Shown here: in pieces, positions 21,798 through 30,138 of the stretch
Numbering within the stretch: the first letter of the stretch is position 1
Layout of the letters: every line of letters starts with the position of its first letter
Source: Arthrobacter sp. ZGTC131
GTDB taxonomy: Bacteria; Actinomycetota; Actinomycetes; Actinomycetales; Micrococcaceae
NCBI RefSeq assembly: GCF_002929275.1
Contig: NZ_PJIK01000025.1
Span: 1 to 38,700, forward strand
DNA: 38,700 nt
Reading direction: 5' to 3'
Notes under the pieces: generated by a model
Seen by the model: only the letters and a program-made list of their open reading frames with translations
What the model was told of the DNA's origin: nothing
Databases searched by the model: none
Position numbers and translations under genes: made by a program

Positions 21798-23498
21798 TCA
21801 TTCGAGTCCCCTCGTCTTCTTGTAGCTACGTACGGCGCTGTGGATGGTTGGAAAGAAGTGGTCGGGTCCGAACCTGCTGCTGACCCCGAACTTGATCATG
21901 CGGTCCTTGATGGGCCCCTTCATCTCTGCGAACACCAGGCTGGTTCCGAGCCGGGCCAGTTCATCGTCCAGCCGGACGAGCTCGTCCAGAGCGGTGGTGT
22001 CGAGATCGGTGATCGGCTCCGCTGCAACGATCACCCAGTGCACCGGACCTGGCGCATCGTTGACGAGGCTCCGGATATGCTCCGCGAAAACTTCGCCGTT
22101 CGCAAAGAAGAGCGGAGCATCAAAGCGGGCGACCACCAGGCCGGGCACCCGCTTGCCCTCCGGATGCCTCGTCAGGTCGTGATACCCGGGAACGCCGTCG
22201 AGGCTGGCCAGTTCGGTGCGGTAGGGATCCCACGCACGGCGGACAAACGCGATCAGGGACAGCGCAATGGCCAGGACAATGCCTTCAAGGACGCCGACGA
22301 AGGCCACGCCCAAAAACGCCGCGAGCAGCAGCAGCGTTTCAGTCCGGCTCATCCTGACCAGCCGCCAAACCGTTCGGACATCCACGAGTGACGCGGCGGC
22401 CACGATCACGATGGCGGCGAGCGTGGCTGTCGGCAGGAAGGCAGTCACATTGGGTGCGGCCACCATGAAGAGGGTTACCAGTCCGGCTGCCACAATGCCG
22501 CTGAACGGAGTGCGGGCTCCGGCGTCGATGGCTATGGGCGTCCGTGACGAACTCCCGCAGACCGGAAAGCCGCCCAACAACCCGGTTGCTGCGTTGGCGA
22601 TGCCTAACGCACCCATTTCCTGGTTGCCGCCGCTGCGGCCGCCGCTGTGCCCGGCCAGGCTCTTGGATAGTGCGGAGGTGTCAACGAAGGCGATCAGCGC
22701 AATGCCCGCCGCCGGTCCGATCAGGCCTATCACCTCATCCGCGCTGACGCCGCCCAAAGCAGGTGCCGGAAGCCCCGGCGGCAGGGCGCCCACCATGGCC
22801 AGGCCGTCTCCCGCCCCGATCGCTGCGGCAACGGCGGTTGACCCTGCCACTGCCAGCAGCACGACAGGTATCTTCCACGGGAGGAAGCGGCCGGCAATGA
22901 TGACCGCCAGCGTTCCCGCCCCGAACAACACGGCGAGGGGATTGGCGGACCCCTGAAGGACGGCATCCACCGTGGCTGCCACCCTGTCCGGGATCGGCCC
23001 TCCCGGAACCGTGATCCCGAGCAGCCGGGGCACCTGGCTGACGATGACGGCCAGAGCGATGCCGTTGAGGTAGCCGACCCGGATGGGCTTCGACAGCAGG
23101 CCGGTCACGAACCCTAGCCGGAAAATCCGGCCCGCGATGAGGAAAACGCCGATCAGGATGGCGAGAACACCGGCCAGCGCGACGGCATGCTCCGGTTCAT
23201 TGCCGGCCAGCGGGAGGACAGCCGCCGCAATCATCGGAGCGAGCGATGAATCCGGCCCGACGATAAGCACCCGTGAAGGGCCGAAGACGGCGTAGAAGAG
23301 CATGGGAACAATAGAGGCGTACAGGCCGGTGACGGCCGGCAGGCCGGCCGCCTCAGCGTACGCCATGCCTGCCGGAATCAGCGCCGCGCTCAGTGCTGCT
23401 CCGGCCGCAAGATCGGACTTCAGCCAGGACCACTTATAGCTCCGGGCAAGGTGGACGCCCGGTACGGCTTTTTTGATCCAGTCCCGGCGCAGTCTCAC
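21798..23498 (-). CDS. SulP-family inorganic anion transporter with STAS domain
   Basis: 566 residues from GTG 23498 (VRLRRDWIKKAVPGVHLARS). About 11 helices cover residues 25-430, including the SulP signatures 'AALIPAGMAYAEAAGLPAVT', GLYASIVPMLFYAVFGPSR and 'VGPDSSLAPMIAAAVLPLAG'. The C-terminus is a STAS domain ('WVIVAAEPITDLDTTALDEL', 'RLGTSLVFAEMKGPIKDRM') that ends near the last residues; the ligand-region Asp-Thr-Thr is conserved. Substrate could be sulfate, bicarbonate or a dicarboxylate and cannot be fixed. The gene lies 26 bp downstream of the EEP gene on the same strand, so they are likely cotranscribed. Confidence 0.9.
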   Translation of the reverse strand: MRLRRDWIKKAVPGVHLARSYKWSWLKSDLAAGAALSAALIPAGMAYAEAAGLPAVTGLYASIVPMLFYAVFGPSRVLIVGPDSSLAPMIAAAVLPLAGNEPEHAVALAGVLAILIGVFLIAGRIFRLGFVTGLLSKPIRVGYLNGIALAVIVSQVPRLLGITVPGGPIPDRVAATVDAVLQGSANPLAVLFGAGTLAVIIAGRFLPWKIPVVLLAVAGSTAVAAAIGAGDGLAMVGALPPGLPAPALGGVSADEVIGLIGPAAGIALIAFVDTSALSKSLAGHSGGRSGGNQEMGALGIANAATGLLGGFPVCGSSSRTPIAIDAGARTPFSGIVAAGLVTLFMVAAPNVTAFLPTATLAAIVIVAAASLVDVRTVWRLVRMSRTETLLLLAAFLGVAFVGVLEGIVLAIALSLIAFVRRAWDPYRTELASLDGVPGYHDLTRHPEGKRVPGLVVARFDAPLFFANGEVFAEHIRSLVNDAPGPVHWVIVAAEPITDLDTTALDELVRLDDELARLGTSLVFAEMKGPIKDRMIKFGVSSRFGPDHFFPTIHSAVRSYKKTRGLE

Positions 23499-23524
23499 GG
23501 GTCCCCCTCGGAGAAGCCGTCACA

Positions 23525-24229
23525 TCATGAAACGGTTTGCGCCTCGATCGGTGAACGGTCCTGCCCGTACTCGGCGGTAATCAGAATCGGAAGGTGGTCC
23601 GACTTGCCCCGCGGCAGCGTCTCCACGCTCTCGATGTCCAGCCCCAGGGACGTGGCGAAGTCAAAGTGGCCTTTGAAGACCTTGTACCGCGTATAGGTCA
23701 TGCGGTCGCTCAGGGACAGCGCGTAGCCGGAGTCCTTCATGTGGGCGTGGAGGTTCTTGGTGAAGAACGGGTAGTTGAAGTCCCCGACCATCAGGGTCAT
23801 GAGGCCTTCGCCCATGCTCAGCAGTTCCGCGTGGGCCGCATGGATCTGCTTGCGGCGCAGCGAGTTCGACGCGGTGAGCGGGGCCGCATGGAATGAGCCG
23901 ATGACCAGTTCATGATCCGTTGCGTTGTCCACCATGCGCGTCCCGATCAGGCGCTCGTGGGCGGGTGCCATGACGCGGTCGTGCATGGACTTGTGCAGGG
24001 CGAACGTCTTGGTTTCCAGCGCCGTGAACCGGTCGGTGCGGTAATAGATTGCCAGACCCAGCCGGTTGCCCTTGGTGGAGTCGGCCAGATGGAGGGGGCC
24101 GAGCGTCACCGGAAGCTCCGCGGCATCGCATTCCTGCAGGCATAGGGCGTCTACCCCGAAGTTGCGGGCCAGGCTGACCAGTTCGCCGCTCGCCTTGTGC
24201 TTGCGGAGGTTGTAGCTAATTACTCGCAT
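23525..24229 (-). CDS. Endonuclease/exonuclease/phosphatase-family protein
   Basis: 234 residues from ATG 24229 (MRVISYNLRKHKASGELVSL), with GAGGTG upstream. The EEP fold motifs are in order: SYNLRKH, LCLQECDAAELP (catalytic Glu), 'VIGSFHAAPLTASNSLRRKQ', LMVGDFNYPFF (Asp and Asn) and KSDHLPILI (Asp-His) at the end. The protein is cytosolic with no signal peptide. The family includes nucleases, inositol and sphingomyelin phosphatases, so the substrate is open. It begins a probable operon with the SulP transporter. Confidence 0.88.
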   Translation of the reverse strand: MRVISYNLRKHKASGELVSLARNFGVDALCLQECDAAELPVTLGPLHLADSTKGNRLGLAIYYRTDRFTALETKTFALHKSMHDRVMAPAHERLIGTRMVDNATDHELVIGSFHAAPLTASNSLRRKQIHAAHAELLSMGEGLMTLMVGDFNYPFFTKNLHAHMKDSGYALSLSDRMTYTRYKVFKGHFDFATSLGLDIESVETLPRGKSDHLPILITAEYGQDRSPIEAQTVS

Positions 24230-24466
24230 CAGTGGAACACCTCTTCCGAGGGCTGCTAGAAGGACCAGTCTCCGAGTCTACCCAGAACATCATATGGAGA
24301 TCGGTAACTTTAAGCGCGCGGCGGGCCTGCTACCTCCGGCGCGTGGACGGGTGACCGGTCTCCGCGGCCCTGCGCCGGTCCCGCGGCGTACGGCCGGTCC
24401 CTGCAGGCCCGCGCCGGAGGCGATAGTGTGATTCCGGGCCAGTACCAAGCTTCGAAAGGGTCAACG

Positions 24467-25270
24467 TTGACTGCTGCACTGCCGGAACTCGCCGTCGGCG
24501 ACTTCTACTATCAGGACCTGGGCGGCGGACGCTTCCGCTCCACCATCCACGCCCAAGGGGCCTGGAACGAGCACGAACAGCACATGGCTCCTGCCTCCGG
24601 ACTGCTGGCGGACCGGCTGGACCGCCACGAGCCACGCAGCGACATGCGCATGGCGCGGCTGAGCTACGAGATCCTGGGACTGATTCCGGGCGGTGAGTTC
24701 GACGTCGTCACCAGCACGCTCCGGCCGGGCCGGACCATCGAACTCGTACAGGCGGAACTCGTGGCGGCCGGGCGGGTGGCCATCAGGGCAACGGCCTGGC
24801 GGATGATCACCAGCGACACGTCCGCCGTCGCCGCCGTCGAAGACGCCGTCATTCCGTCGCCAGACGAATGCAAGCCTTACGACGGCGCCAGCGTCTGGCC
24901 GGGAGGGTACATCCGGTCGCTCGAAATGCGGGTGGCAGAGGGGCACCGGCCCGGCGCGGGCAAGGTCTGGCTGCGGACCGACCATCCGCTGACTGATGCT
25001 GCCGACAGCACCGACCTGGCCAGGCTAATGGGGCTCGTGGACACGGCAAACGGCATTGCCGCACGGGTTCCGCCCGGCAGGGACAGCTATGCGTTCCCCA
25101 ACCTGGACCTGCAGATCCACATGTACCGCAGGCCCGAGGGTGAGTGGCTTGGCCTGGACAACGCCGTGTCCTTCGGCGCAGACGGGATCGGGCTCACGTC
25201 AACAGTGCTGCATGACCTCGCCGGTCCGTTCGGCCGGGCGGAGCAGATCCTCACGCTGCGGAAGTCCTGA
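24467..25270 (+). CDS. Acyl-CoA thioesterase-like (hotdog-fold) protein
   Basis: 267 residues from TTG 24467, chosen for its GAAAGGG at 24454-24460; GTG 24428 is upstream in frame. The protein has two hotdog halves. The first holds HAQGAWNEHEQHMAPASGLL, then the helix RLDRHEPRSDMRMARLSYEI and strands 'LRPGRTIELVQAELVAAGRV' with an AWRM end. The second has 'WLRTDHPLTDAADSTDLARL', then VDTANGIAARVPPG and 'DLQIHMYRRPEGEWLGLDNA', a recognisable thioesterase-superfamily pattern. Catalytic residues in this family are not strictly fixed. It is divergent from the EEP gene and convergent with DUF2177. Confidence 0.78.
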   Translation: MTAALPELAVGDFYYQDLGGGRFRSTIHAQGAWNEHEQHMAPASGLLADRLDRHEPRSDMRMARLSYEILGLIPGGEFDVVTSTLRPGRTIELVQAELVAAGRVAIRATAWRMITSDTSAVAAVEDAVIPSPDECKPYDGASVWPGGYIRSLEMRVAEGHRPGAGKVWLRTDHPLTDAADSTDLARLMGLVDTANGIAARVPPGRDSYAFPNLDLQIHMYRRPEGEWLGLDNAVSFGADGIGLTSTVLHDLAGPFGRAEQILTLRKS

Positions 25271-25285
25271 CCCGGACCGCTGCCG

Positions 25286-25669
25286 CTAGTGGAACACCAG
25301 CCAGCCGGCCAGCGTGGCGAGCGCCGTCAGCACCGCGCCCCAGGCCATGTCCACGAGAATCAGCTGCAGGGGCCAGGCCTTGAGCGTCGCGGCGTTGGTC
25401 AGGTCATAAGTCGCGTAGGCGAAGGCGCCCAGCGCTGCTCCGTAGCCGACGGCGGTGAGCCAGCTGCCGTCGTCGAGCGCCGGCCGCAAGGCAAAAAAGA
25501 CGATTCCCGCAATGTATATCAGGTAGAAAGCCACGGCGTACCCTAGATGGGGCCGGTCGGCCAGCAAGTCACCGATGTGGCTGCGGTAGAACGGGTTCAT
25601 GAGCTTGAGCCACACGGCGTCGATGGCGGCGAAGGCAGCGGCTACGACCAGGAATTGCAATATGACCAT
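25286..25669 (-). CDS. DUF2177-family membrane protein
   Basis: 127 residues from ATG 25669 (MVILQFLVVAAAFAAIDAVW). Four hydrophobic helices: 'FLVVAAAFAAIDAVWLKLM', 'LGYAVAFYLIYIAGIVFFAL', GYGAALGAFAYATYDLTNAA and DMAWGAVLTALATLAGWLVF. The W-L-x4-P-F-Y and 'YDLTN-A--K' motifs are typical of DUF2177. No clear Shine-Dalgarno exists on this strand. Its start is only 16 bp from the divergent lipoate-ligase-like gene, leaving no room for separate promoters between them. Confidence 0.85.
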   Translation of the reverse strand: MVILQFLVVAAAFAAIDAVWLKLMNPFYRSHIGDLLADRPHLGYAVAFYLIYIAGIVFFALRPALDDGSWLTAVGYGAALGAFAYATYDLTNAATLKAWPLQLILVDMAWGAVLTALATLAGWLVFH

Positions 25670-25685
25670 AAGGGAGCTTAGCAAT

Positions 25686-26435
25686 ATGCAGCAGGCCGGG
25701 GCTGACTCGCGGACACTGACCGTCGTCCGCCAGGAGAAGTCGCTGGGGGCTGTCAGGGACCTCGATTTCGGGATCGATCTGCTGGGCCAGGCCAGGACCG
25801 GCGGGATCGGACCGACCCTTCGGCTGTACCGGCCGGCGCCGACGGTGGCCTTCGGGCAGCGCGACACCCATCTGCCCGGGTTCGGTGCCGCTGCACAGGC
25901 CTGCCGCGAGCTGGGCTTTGAGCCGCTGATCCGGAAGGCCGGAGGGCGAGCGGCGGCCTATCACGAAGGCACGCTGATCATCGACCATGTGGAGCCGCAC
26001 GCCGACGCCATTGCGGGAGCCAAGGGCCGGTTCGCGTTCTTCGGCGAGATGCTTGCCCAGGCGTTGCGGAGTGCCGGCGTCCAGGCTGCCGTCGGGGAGA
26101 TCCCGGGTGAATACTGCCCGGGTGAATACAGCGTCCACGGCGCGGATCCGTACTTCCCGGCGCACCAGGTCAAGCTGGTGGGAACGGCCCAGCGGGTGGT
26201 GTCCGGGGGCTGGCTGTTCAGTTCCGTGGTGGTGGTCGAGAACTCGGCGCCCATCCGGAGTGTCCTCACAGCGAGCTACGCTGCCCTCGGCCTGGACTGG
26301 GACCCGGCGACGGCAGGGGCGGTCAACGACCTCGTGCCGCACCTCGACGTCGACGCCATCGAGGAGGCCGTGGTGAGCACGTACGCCGGCTACGCAAACC
26401 TGAGGCACGCGGAATTCAGCAGCCTGCAACCGTAG
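25686..26435 (+). CDS. Lipoate-protein ligase / octanoyltransferase-like protein
   Basis: 249 residues from ATG 25686 (MQQAGADSRTLTVVRQEKSL), with AGGGAG at 25671-25676. Hallmarks of the LplA/LipM/BPL fold: RLYRPAPTVAFGQRDTHLPG, 'PLIRKAGGRAAAYHEGTLII' (R-x-x-G-G-R-A-x-x-H), GEYCPGEYSVHG and 'HQVKLVGTAQRVVSGGWLFS' with the catalytic Lys. The 15-bp tandem GGGTGAATACNGCCC codes the PGEYCPGEYS motif, which is family-typical rather than an error. Whether it transfers lipoyl, octanoyl or another acyl group cannot be decided. The start codon lies 16 bp from the divergent DUF2177 start. Confidence 0.82.
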   Translation: MQQAGADSRTLTVVRQEKSLGAVRDLDFGIDLLGQARTGGIGPTLRLYRPAPTVAFGQRDTHLPGFGAAAQACRELGFEPLIRKAGGRAAAYHEGTLIIDHVEPHADAIAGAKGRFAFFGEMLAQALRSAGVQAAVGEIPGEYCPGEYSVHGADPYFPAHQVKLVGTAQRVVSGGWLFSSVVVVENSAPIRSVLTASYAALGLDWDPATAGAVNDLVPHLDVDAIEEAVVSTYAGYANLRHAEFSSLQP

Positions 26436-26607
26436 CCCGGCGGCCCTGGCTTTTCAGCACCCCTGGCCGGTCCGCAGCCACACGCCGCACCGGATCAACT
26501 GGTAAGCAACGCCAACGCATCTGCTTCGTAAACGTCCCGAATCCCGTCGACTTTTCGGCCCAAACCGGAGCACCATTAAAGGACAGCCGCTGTAAAGGAG
26601 GTCGGTG

Positions 26608-26814
26608 ATGTGCTACTCATCGCGTGAGGATTTCGGCTGGGGCACCAAGAAGGACGCCACCCGGAAGCCTGAAGAGCGCCGGGATACGGCACCTGCGGAA
26701 ACCCCGGAACCCCGGGCCCAGGCAGACGAAGCCAAACTGTGGGCCTTCCTTGCCCGCCGCAGGGAACACATGGCTCCGAAACCGATGACTGACCGCGTCC
26801 ACGAGAAGGTCTAG
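26608..26814 (+). CDS. Small conserved-looking hypothetical protein (68 aa)
   Basis: 68 residues from ATG 26608 (MCYSSREDFGWGTKKDATRK), with AAAGGAGG at 26594-26601; GTG 26605 is an alternative. The N-terminal CYSS and the W-G-T-K motif are followed by a charged, Pro/Glu-rich centre and a basic helix AKLWAFLARRREHMAP. It has no signal peptide or membrane helix. The strong Shine-Dalgarno and the perfect terminator 10 bp downstream support an expressed single gene. Function unknown. Confidence 0.75.
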   Translation: MCYSSREDFGWGTKKDATRKPEERRDTAPAETPEPRAQADEAKLWAFLARRREHMAPKPMTDRVHEKV

Positions 26815-26823
26815 GCACAAACA

Positions 26824-26860
26824 GGATAGGCACCGTTGCGGCGGTGCCTATCCTTTTGTT
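26824..26860 (+). terminator. Rho-independent terminator
   Basis: GGATAGGCACCG (26824-26835) pairs perfectly with 26842-26853 around TTGCGG, followed by TTTTGTT. This is a canonical intrinsic terminator, 10 bp after the small gene's stop, and the clearest in the window. Confidence 0.92.
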
Positions 26861-26916
26861 CGGGCGGCCCCGGTTGTTAGGCGTCCAGTGGGTTCAGCCG
26901 CACGCACCGTCCCGAG

Positions 26917-27537
26917 TCACTGAACAACCAGCAGCACGGCCAGGACTGTCATGAGGACGGCGATTCCGCCGTCGAGAACGCGCCAGGCTCCGGGGCGGGC
27001 GAAGACGGGCGCAAGGAACTTCGCGCCGAACCCGAGGAGGCAGAACCACAGCGTGCTGCCGGCCACCGCACCCCAGGCGAATGGCCAGCGGCCATCGGGG
27101 CCGTGGCCGGACGCCAGCGAACCCAGGAGCACCACCGTGTCCAGGTATACGTGCGGGTTGAGCCAGGTCAGGGCGACGGCGGTGGTCACCGCTGCGGTCA
27201 GTGTAGTGCTGGAGTGCGGGCCTGAGGCGGAGAGGGCCCCCGGATTCAGGGCGCGCCTGGCAGCGATGACGGCATAGGCGAGAAGGAACGCAGCGCCGGC
27301 CCAGCGGACCACTGCCAGCGCAAACGGGGCAGCCTGGATCAGGGCGCCCACTCCCGCGACGCCGGCAACGATCAGCACAGCGTCGCTGGCGATGCAGATA
27401 GCCACGATGGGTGCCAGGTGTTCGCGGCGCAATCCTTGGCGCAGCACAAAGGCATTTTGGGCCCCGATTGCAACGATGAGCGAGAGGCCGGCGCCGAAGC
27501 CGGCGAGGAGTGATCCGAAGGTAGTTGTGAGTTCCAC
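26917..27537 (-). CDS. LysE/ArgO-family basic amino-acid exporter
   Basis: 206 residues from GTG 27537 (MELTTTFGSLLAGFGAGLSL); ATG 27567 would add ten Pro/Arg-rich residues. Six helices with 'GAGLSLIVAIGAQNAFVLRQ' (the G-A-Q-N motif of LysE transporters), then 'ICIASDAVLIVAGVAGVG', 'FLLAYAVIAARRAL', 'ALTWLNPHVYLDTVVLLGSL' (W-x-N-P-x-x-Y) and the last 'LLGFGAKFLAPVF'. The exporter releases lysine and/or arginine. A LysR-type regulator is encoded divergently, as in Corynebacterium lysE-lysG and E. coli argO-argP. Confidence 0.92.
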   Translation of the reverse strand: MELTTTFGSLLAGFGAGLSLIVAIGAQNAFVLRQGLRREHLAPIVAICIASDAVLIVAGVAGVGALIQAAPFALAVVRWAGAAFLLAYAVIAARRALNPGALSASGPHSSTTLTAAVTTAVALTWLNPHVYLDTVVLLGSLASGHGPDGRWPFAWGAVAGSTLWFCLLGFGAKFLAPVFARPGAWRVLDGGIAVLMTVLAVLLVVQ

Positions 27538-27581
27538 TTGCCTGACTCTAGGCGGCGGGGGAATCATGAGTACAGCTAAAC

Positions 27582-27603
27582 TTTCTTACGTACCTTAAGG
27601 AAA
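27582..27603. promoter_or_regulatory. Candidate LysG/ArgP operator
   Basis: TTTCTTA-n6-TTAAGGAAA is an imperfect dyad in the 73-bp divergent lysE/argP interval, 8 bp before the regulator start. It is AT-rich, unlike its surroundings, and centred where LysR-type proteins bind (T-n11-A class). A likely autoregulatory and lysE-activating site; the binding itself is inferred. Confidence 0.5.
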
Positions 27604-27610
27604 ATTCAGG

Positions 27611-28492
27611 ATGGATGCCACGACCGAACAACTCCGGACGCTTGCCGCGGTGATCGAACACGGCACCTTCGACCGGGCGGCTGAAGCCCTCCATGTGACC
27701 TCGTCGGCGGTCAGCCAGCGGATCAAGGCCCTTGAGCAGCAGACCGGCCGCGTCCTGCTGCTGAGGACCAAGCCTGCCCGGCCCACCAAATCCGGGAGCG
27801 TGGTGGTGCGGCTGGCCCGCCAGGTGGCCCTCCTCGAAAGCGAGGCCATGGATGAACTTGGCCTGGAAGGAGCCGGGGCGCGCCCGCGGATACCGCTGGT
27901 GATCAACGCCGACTCCCTGGCCACGTGGGTATTGCCGGCCCTGGCGGGCATCGACCGGACCAGCTTTGAAGTCACCATTGATGACCAGGACCACTCGATT
28001 GACCGCCTCCGGGAAGGCACGGCGATGGCGGCCATCACCTCCAACCCGAATCCTGTTCAGGGGTGCATTGCCCGGCCCCTCGGGATCATGCGGTACAGGG
28101 CAGTGGCCAGCCGGGCCTTTGCCGAGCAGTGGCTGCCGGACGGGTTTACTGATCAGGCCCTGTCCGCGGCCCCCGTGGTTGTCTTCGACCGCAAGGACGC
28201 CCTGCAGGACCGCTACCTTGAGCGGCGGCTGGGTCCCGGTGCCGCCCGTCCGCCGCGGCATTATGTGCCCGCATCGGCCGACTTCCTGCGCGCGATCGAG
28301 CTGGGGTTCGGCTGGGGAATGCTGCCGGACCTTCAGGCCTCGGATGCCATCGCGGCCGGCGCACTCGTTGTCCTCGATGACGAGCGCCACATGGACGTTC
28401 CGCTCTACTGGCAGCAATGGTCGGTGGAATCGGCCACGCTCACCAGAATTGCGGCCTCGCTGCAAAAAGCTGCGGCCGCCCGGCTCCGCTGA
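27611..28492 (+). CDS. LysR-family regulator of lysine/arginine export (ArgP/LysG type)
   Basis: 293 residues from ATG 27611. The N-terminal winged helix is 'EQLRTLAAVIEHGTFDRAAE' then 'HVTSSAVSQRIKALEQQTGR', with the recognition helix at residues ~30-45. The remainder is the type-2 periplasmic-binding-like effector domain, with 'IPLVINADSLATWVLPALA' and 'GFGWGMLPDLQASDAIAAGA' characteristic of ArgP. In Corynebacterium LysG senses lysine/arginine and activates lysE. It is divergent from the exporter gene here, which supports the assignment. GGAAAATTCAGG ahead of the start is a weak Shine-Dalgarno (CAGG). Confidence 0.9.
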   Translation: MDATTEQLRTLAAVIEHGTFDRAAEALHVTSSAVSQRIKALEQQTGRVLLLRTKPARPTKSGSVVVRLARQVALLESEAMDELGLEGAGARPRIPLVINADSLATWVLPALAGIDRTSFEVTIDDQDHSIDRLREGTAMAAITSNPNPVQGCIARPLGIMRYRAVASRAFAEQWLPDGFTDQALSAAPVVVFDRKDALQDRYLERRLGPGAARPPRHYVPASADFLRAIELGFGWGMLPDLQASDAIAAGALVVLDDERHMDVPLYWQQWSVESATLTRIAASLQKAAAARLR

Positions 28493-28565
28493 CCCAACCC
28501 CGGTTGGGGGAGGGCAGCCGGGCCGGGCGGCCGGAGTGCTTCAGTGGGTGAGGCGAGGGGCGCTA

Positions 28566-28823
28566 CTAGGCTGCGAGCCTGCTCTTGACTTCAGCTGCCG
28601 AAGGATTCGTAGCCGCGGTGCCGTCCGGGAAAAGAACGGTGGGGACGGTGCGGTTGCCGCCGTTGATCTGCTCCACGAGCTCGGCGGTGCCGTCCACCTC
28701 TTCGATGTTGATTTCGGTGTAGCCGATTCCCTGCGCGTCCAGCTGCTTCTTGAGCCGGTTGCAGTAGCCGCACCACGTGGTCGAAAACATGGTGATGGTG
28801 CCGTCTTCGGGAGTGAAATCCAC
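28566..28823 (-). CDS. Mycoredoxin (glutaredoxin-like)
   Basis: 85 residues from GTG 28823 (MDFTPEDGTITMFSTTWCGY), with GGAG 5 nt upstream. The active site is Cys18-Gly-Tyr-Cys21 preceded by Thr-Thr-Trp, as in mycothiol-dependent mycoredoxin-1 of actinobacteria. Further features: EINIEEVDGTAELVEQING, TVPTVLFPDGTAATNPS (cis-Pro). It reduces mycothiol mixed disulphides in the cytoplasm. It is divergent from the SRAP gene, 104 bp apart. Confidence 0.88.
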   Translation of the reverse strand: MDFTPEDGTITMFSTTWCGYCNRLKKQLDAQGIGYTEINIEEVDGTAELVEQINGGNRTVPTVLFPDGTAATNPSAAEVKSRLAA

Positions 28824-28927
28824 GGAGTCTCCTCAGGTTGGGGTGTTTGCCAGTCTGTTTCCTTCCAGTCAACGGTAACCCGGGTGCCGGTATTCCCCCG
28901 CCTCTGTTGCGATGGCATGCTGGTGCC

Positions 28928-29677
28928 ATGTGTGGACGCTACGTCATGGCCAGGGCGGTCGGGGACCTGCTGGCAGAATTCGACGCCCAAATCGAAAACG
29001 AAACATCGATCCCGCCGTCGTGGAACATTGCGCCCACCGACGGCGCCCCCATCGTCCTTGAGCGGCTTATCGACGGCGACACGGTCCGCCAGCTGCACGT
29101 CGCGCGCTGGGGGCTGGTGCCGTCCTGGGCCAAGAGCCCGGGAATCGGGCCCAAGATGATCAATGCCCGCAGCGAAAGCGTGCTGGAGAAGCCCGCTTTC
29201 CGTAAAGCGGTCCAGTCGCGGCGCTGCGCTGTGCCGGCTGACGGGTACTACGAGTGGAAGCAGGGGGAGGGCCGCACCAAGCAGCCCTATTATGTCCGCC
29301 CCCGGGATGGTTCCGGCATGGTCTTCGCTGGCCTTTACGAATGGTGGAAGGACCCGTCGAAGGGCCAGGACGATCCCGCCCGCTGGATGCTTTCGATGTC
29401 CATCATGACGGCGGATTCACCGCCGGAAGGTGCGGAGCACACGATTTTCGGAGAGCTCACCGCCCTCCACGACCGCGTCCCACTTCCCATGAGCCGGGAA
29501 ACGATGGAGGCCTGGATCGATCCGCAGGCAGACGACGCCGCCGGCCTGGTGGACCTGGTCCGCTCGGGGGTGACGGACGTCGCCGCCGGCTGGCGGGTCG
29601 ACTCCGTCGGCACCGCCGTCGGAAATGTCCGCAACAATTCCCCGGAACTCATCGAACCCGTGGAGGCACTGTTCTGA
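28928..29677 (+). CDS. SOS response-associated peptidase family protein (SRAP; HMCES/YedK)
   Basis: 249 residues from ATG 28928. The first residues are MCGRYVMA; Cys2 becomes the N-terminal catalytic residue that forms a thiazolidine link with abasic sites. Other family blocks: PSWNIAPT (Asn), 'RWGLVPSWAKSPGIGPKMIN' followed by ARSESV, 'RRCAVPADGYYEWKQGEG' (Glu), FAGLYEWW, and 'TALHDRVPLPM' (His). Every key residue is in place. SRAP proteins shield abasic sites in single-stranded DNA. The name reflects genomic association with SOS genes; here the LexA box lies 1.3 kb downstream in a different unit. Confidence 0.92.
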   Translation: MCGRYVMARAVGDLLAEFDAQIENETSIPPSWNIAPTDGAPIVLERLIDGDTVRQLHVARWGLVPSWAKSPGIGPKMINARSESVLEKPAFRKAVQSRRCAVPADGYYEWKQGEGRTKQPYYVRPRDGSGMVFAGLYEWWKDPSKGQDDPARWMLSMSIMTADSPPEGAEHTIFGELTALHDRVPLPMSRETMEAWIDPQADDAAGLVDLVRSGVTDVAAGWRVDSVGTAVGNVRNNSPELIEPVEALF

Positions 29678-29701
29678 CACCGGCAGCCGCACCGGCAGAA
29701 A

Positions 29702-30124
29702 TCAGACGGTGACGCGTCCGCCGTCGTCCACTGTCCAAGTGGGGTTATACGCAACTTCCCACCGGAAGCCGTCCGGATCCGCGAAGTAGCCTGTGTAGCC
29801 GCCCCAAGGCTGGGTCTTGGGAGCGGCCACGACGGCGGCGCCGGCGGCTTCCGCCTGCGCCATCACGCGGTCAACTTCCTCGGCGCTGCCCACATTGTGG
29901 CTCAGGGTAATGCAGGGCACTGCCGAGGGGGCGTCCACGCCGGCCTCGGCCCGCATCTGCGCTGCGTCCCACAGTGAGAGGACCAAGCCGTGGTTGGCCT
30001 GGATAAACACCACCTCATCCGGGACCTCCCGGTGGACGGGCCAGCCGAGGGCGTCTACATAAAAGCGGCGGGAGGCGGCGACGCTTCGCACTCCCAGTGA
30101 AATAAAATCGACTCGGGGCTGCAT
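29702..30124 (-). CDS. VOC-family (glyoxalase/dioxygenase-fold) protein
   Basis: 140 residues from ATG 30124 (MQPRVDFISLGVRSVAASRR). Two beta-alpha-beta-beta-beta modules are visible: 'FISLGVRSVAASRRFYVDAL' plus 'EVVFIQANHGLVLSLWD', and 'CITLSHNVGSAEEVDRVMAQ' plus 'GYTGYFADPDGFRWEVAYNP'. The latter 'DPDG--WEV' is the VOC end motif with the metal Glu. The usual first ligand (His/Gln) is not obvious. Substrate unknown. Divergent from chorismate mutase with 14 bp between starts. Confidence 0.87.
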   Translation of the reverse strand: MQPRVDFISLGVRSVAASRRFYVDALGWPVHREVPDEVVFIQANHGLVLSLWDAAQMRAEAGVDAPSAVPCITLSHNVGSAEEVDRVMAQAEAAGAAVVAAPKTQPWGGYTGYFADPDGFRWEVAYNPTWTVDDGGRVTV

Positions 30125-30135
30125 GGTTCGATACT
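30108..30135 (+). promoter_or_regulatory. Candidate leaderless promoter of chorismate mutase
   Basis: TCGACT (30108-30113) and GATACT (30130-30135) are spaced 16 bp. The -10 element ends 3 bp before ATG 30139 and 9 bp before the in-frame ATG 30145, so transcription would begin at or next to the start codon. No Shine-Dalgarno is present upstream, which fits a leaderless mRNA. The -35 lies within the VOC gene. Confidence 0.45.
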
Positions 30136-30138
30136 GTC

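Noticed and set aside
26104-26133. 15-bp tandem repeat in the lipoate-ligase-like gene, considered as a recent duplication
   Set aside because: It encodes PGEYCPGEYS, a motif I recognise as normal for the family, so it is not a scar.
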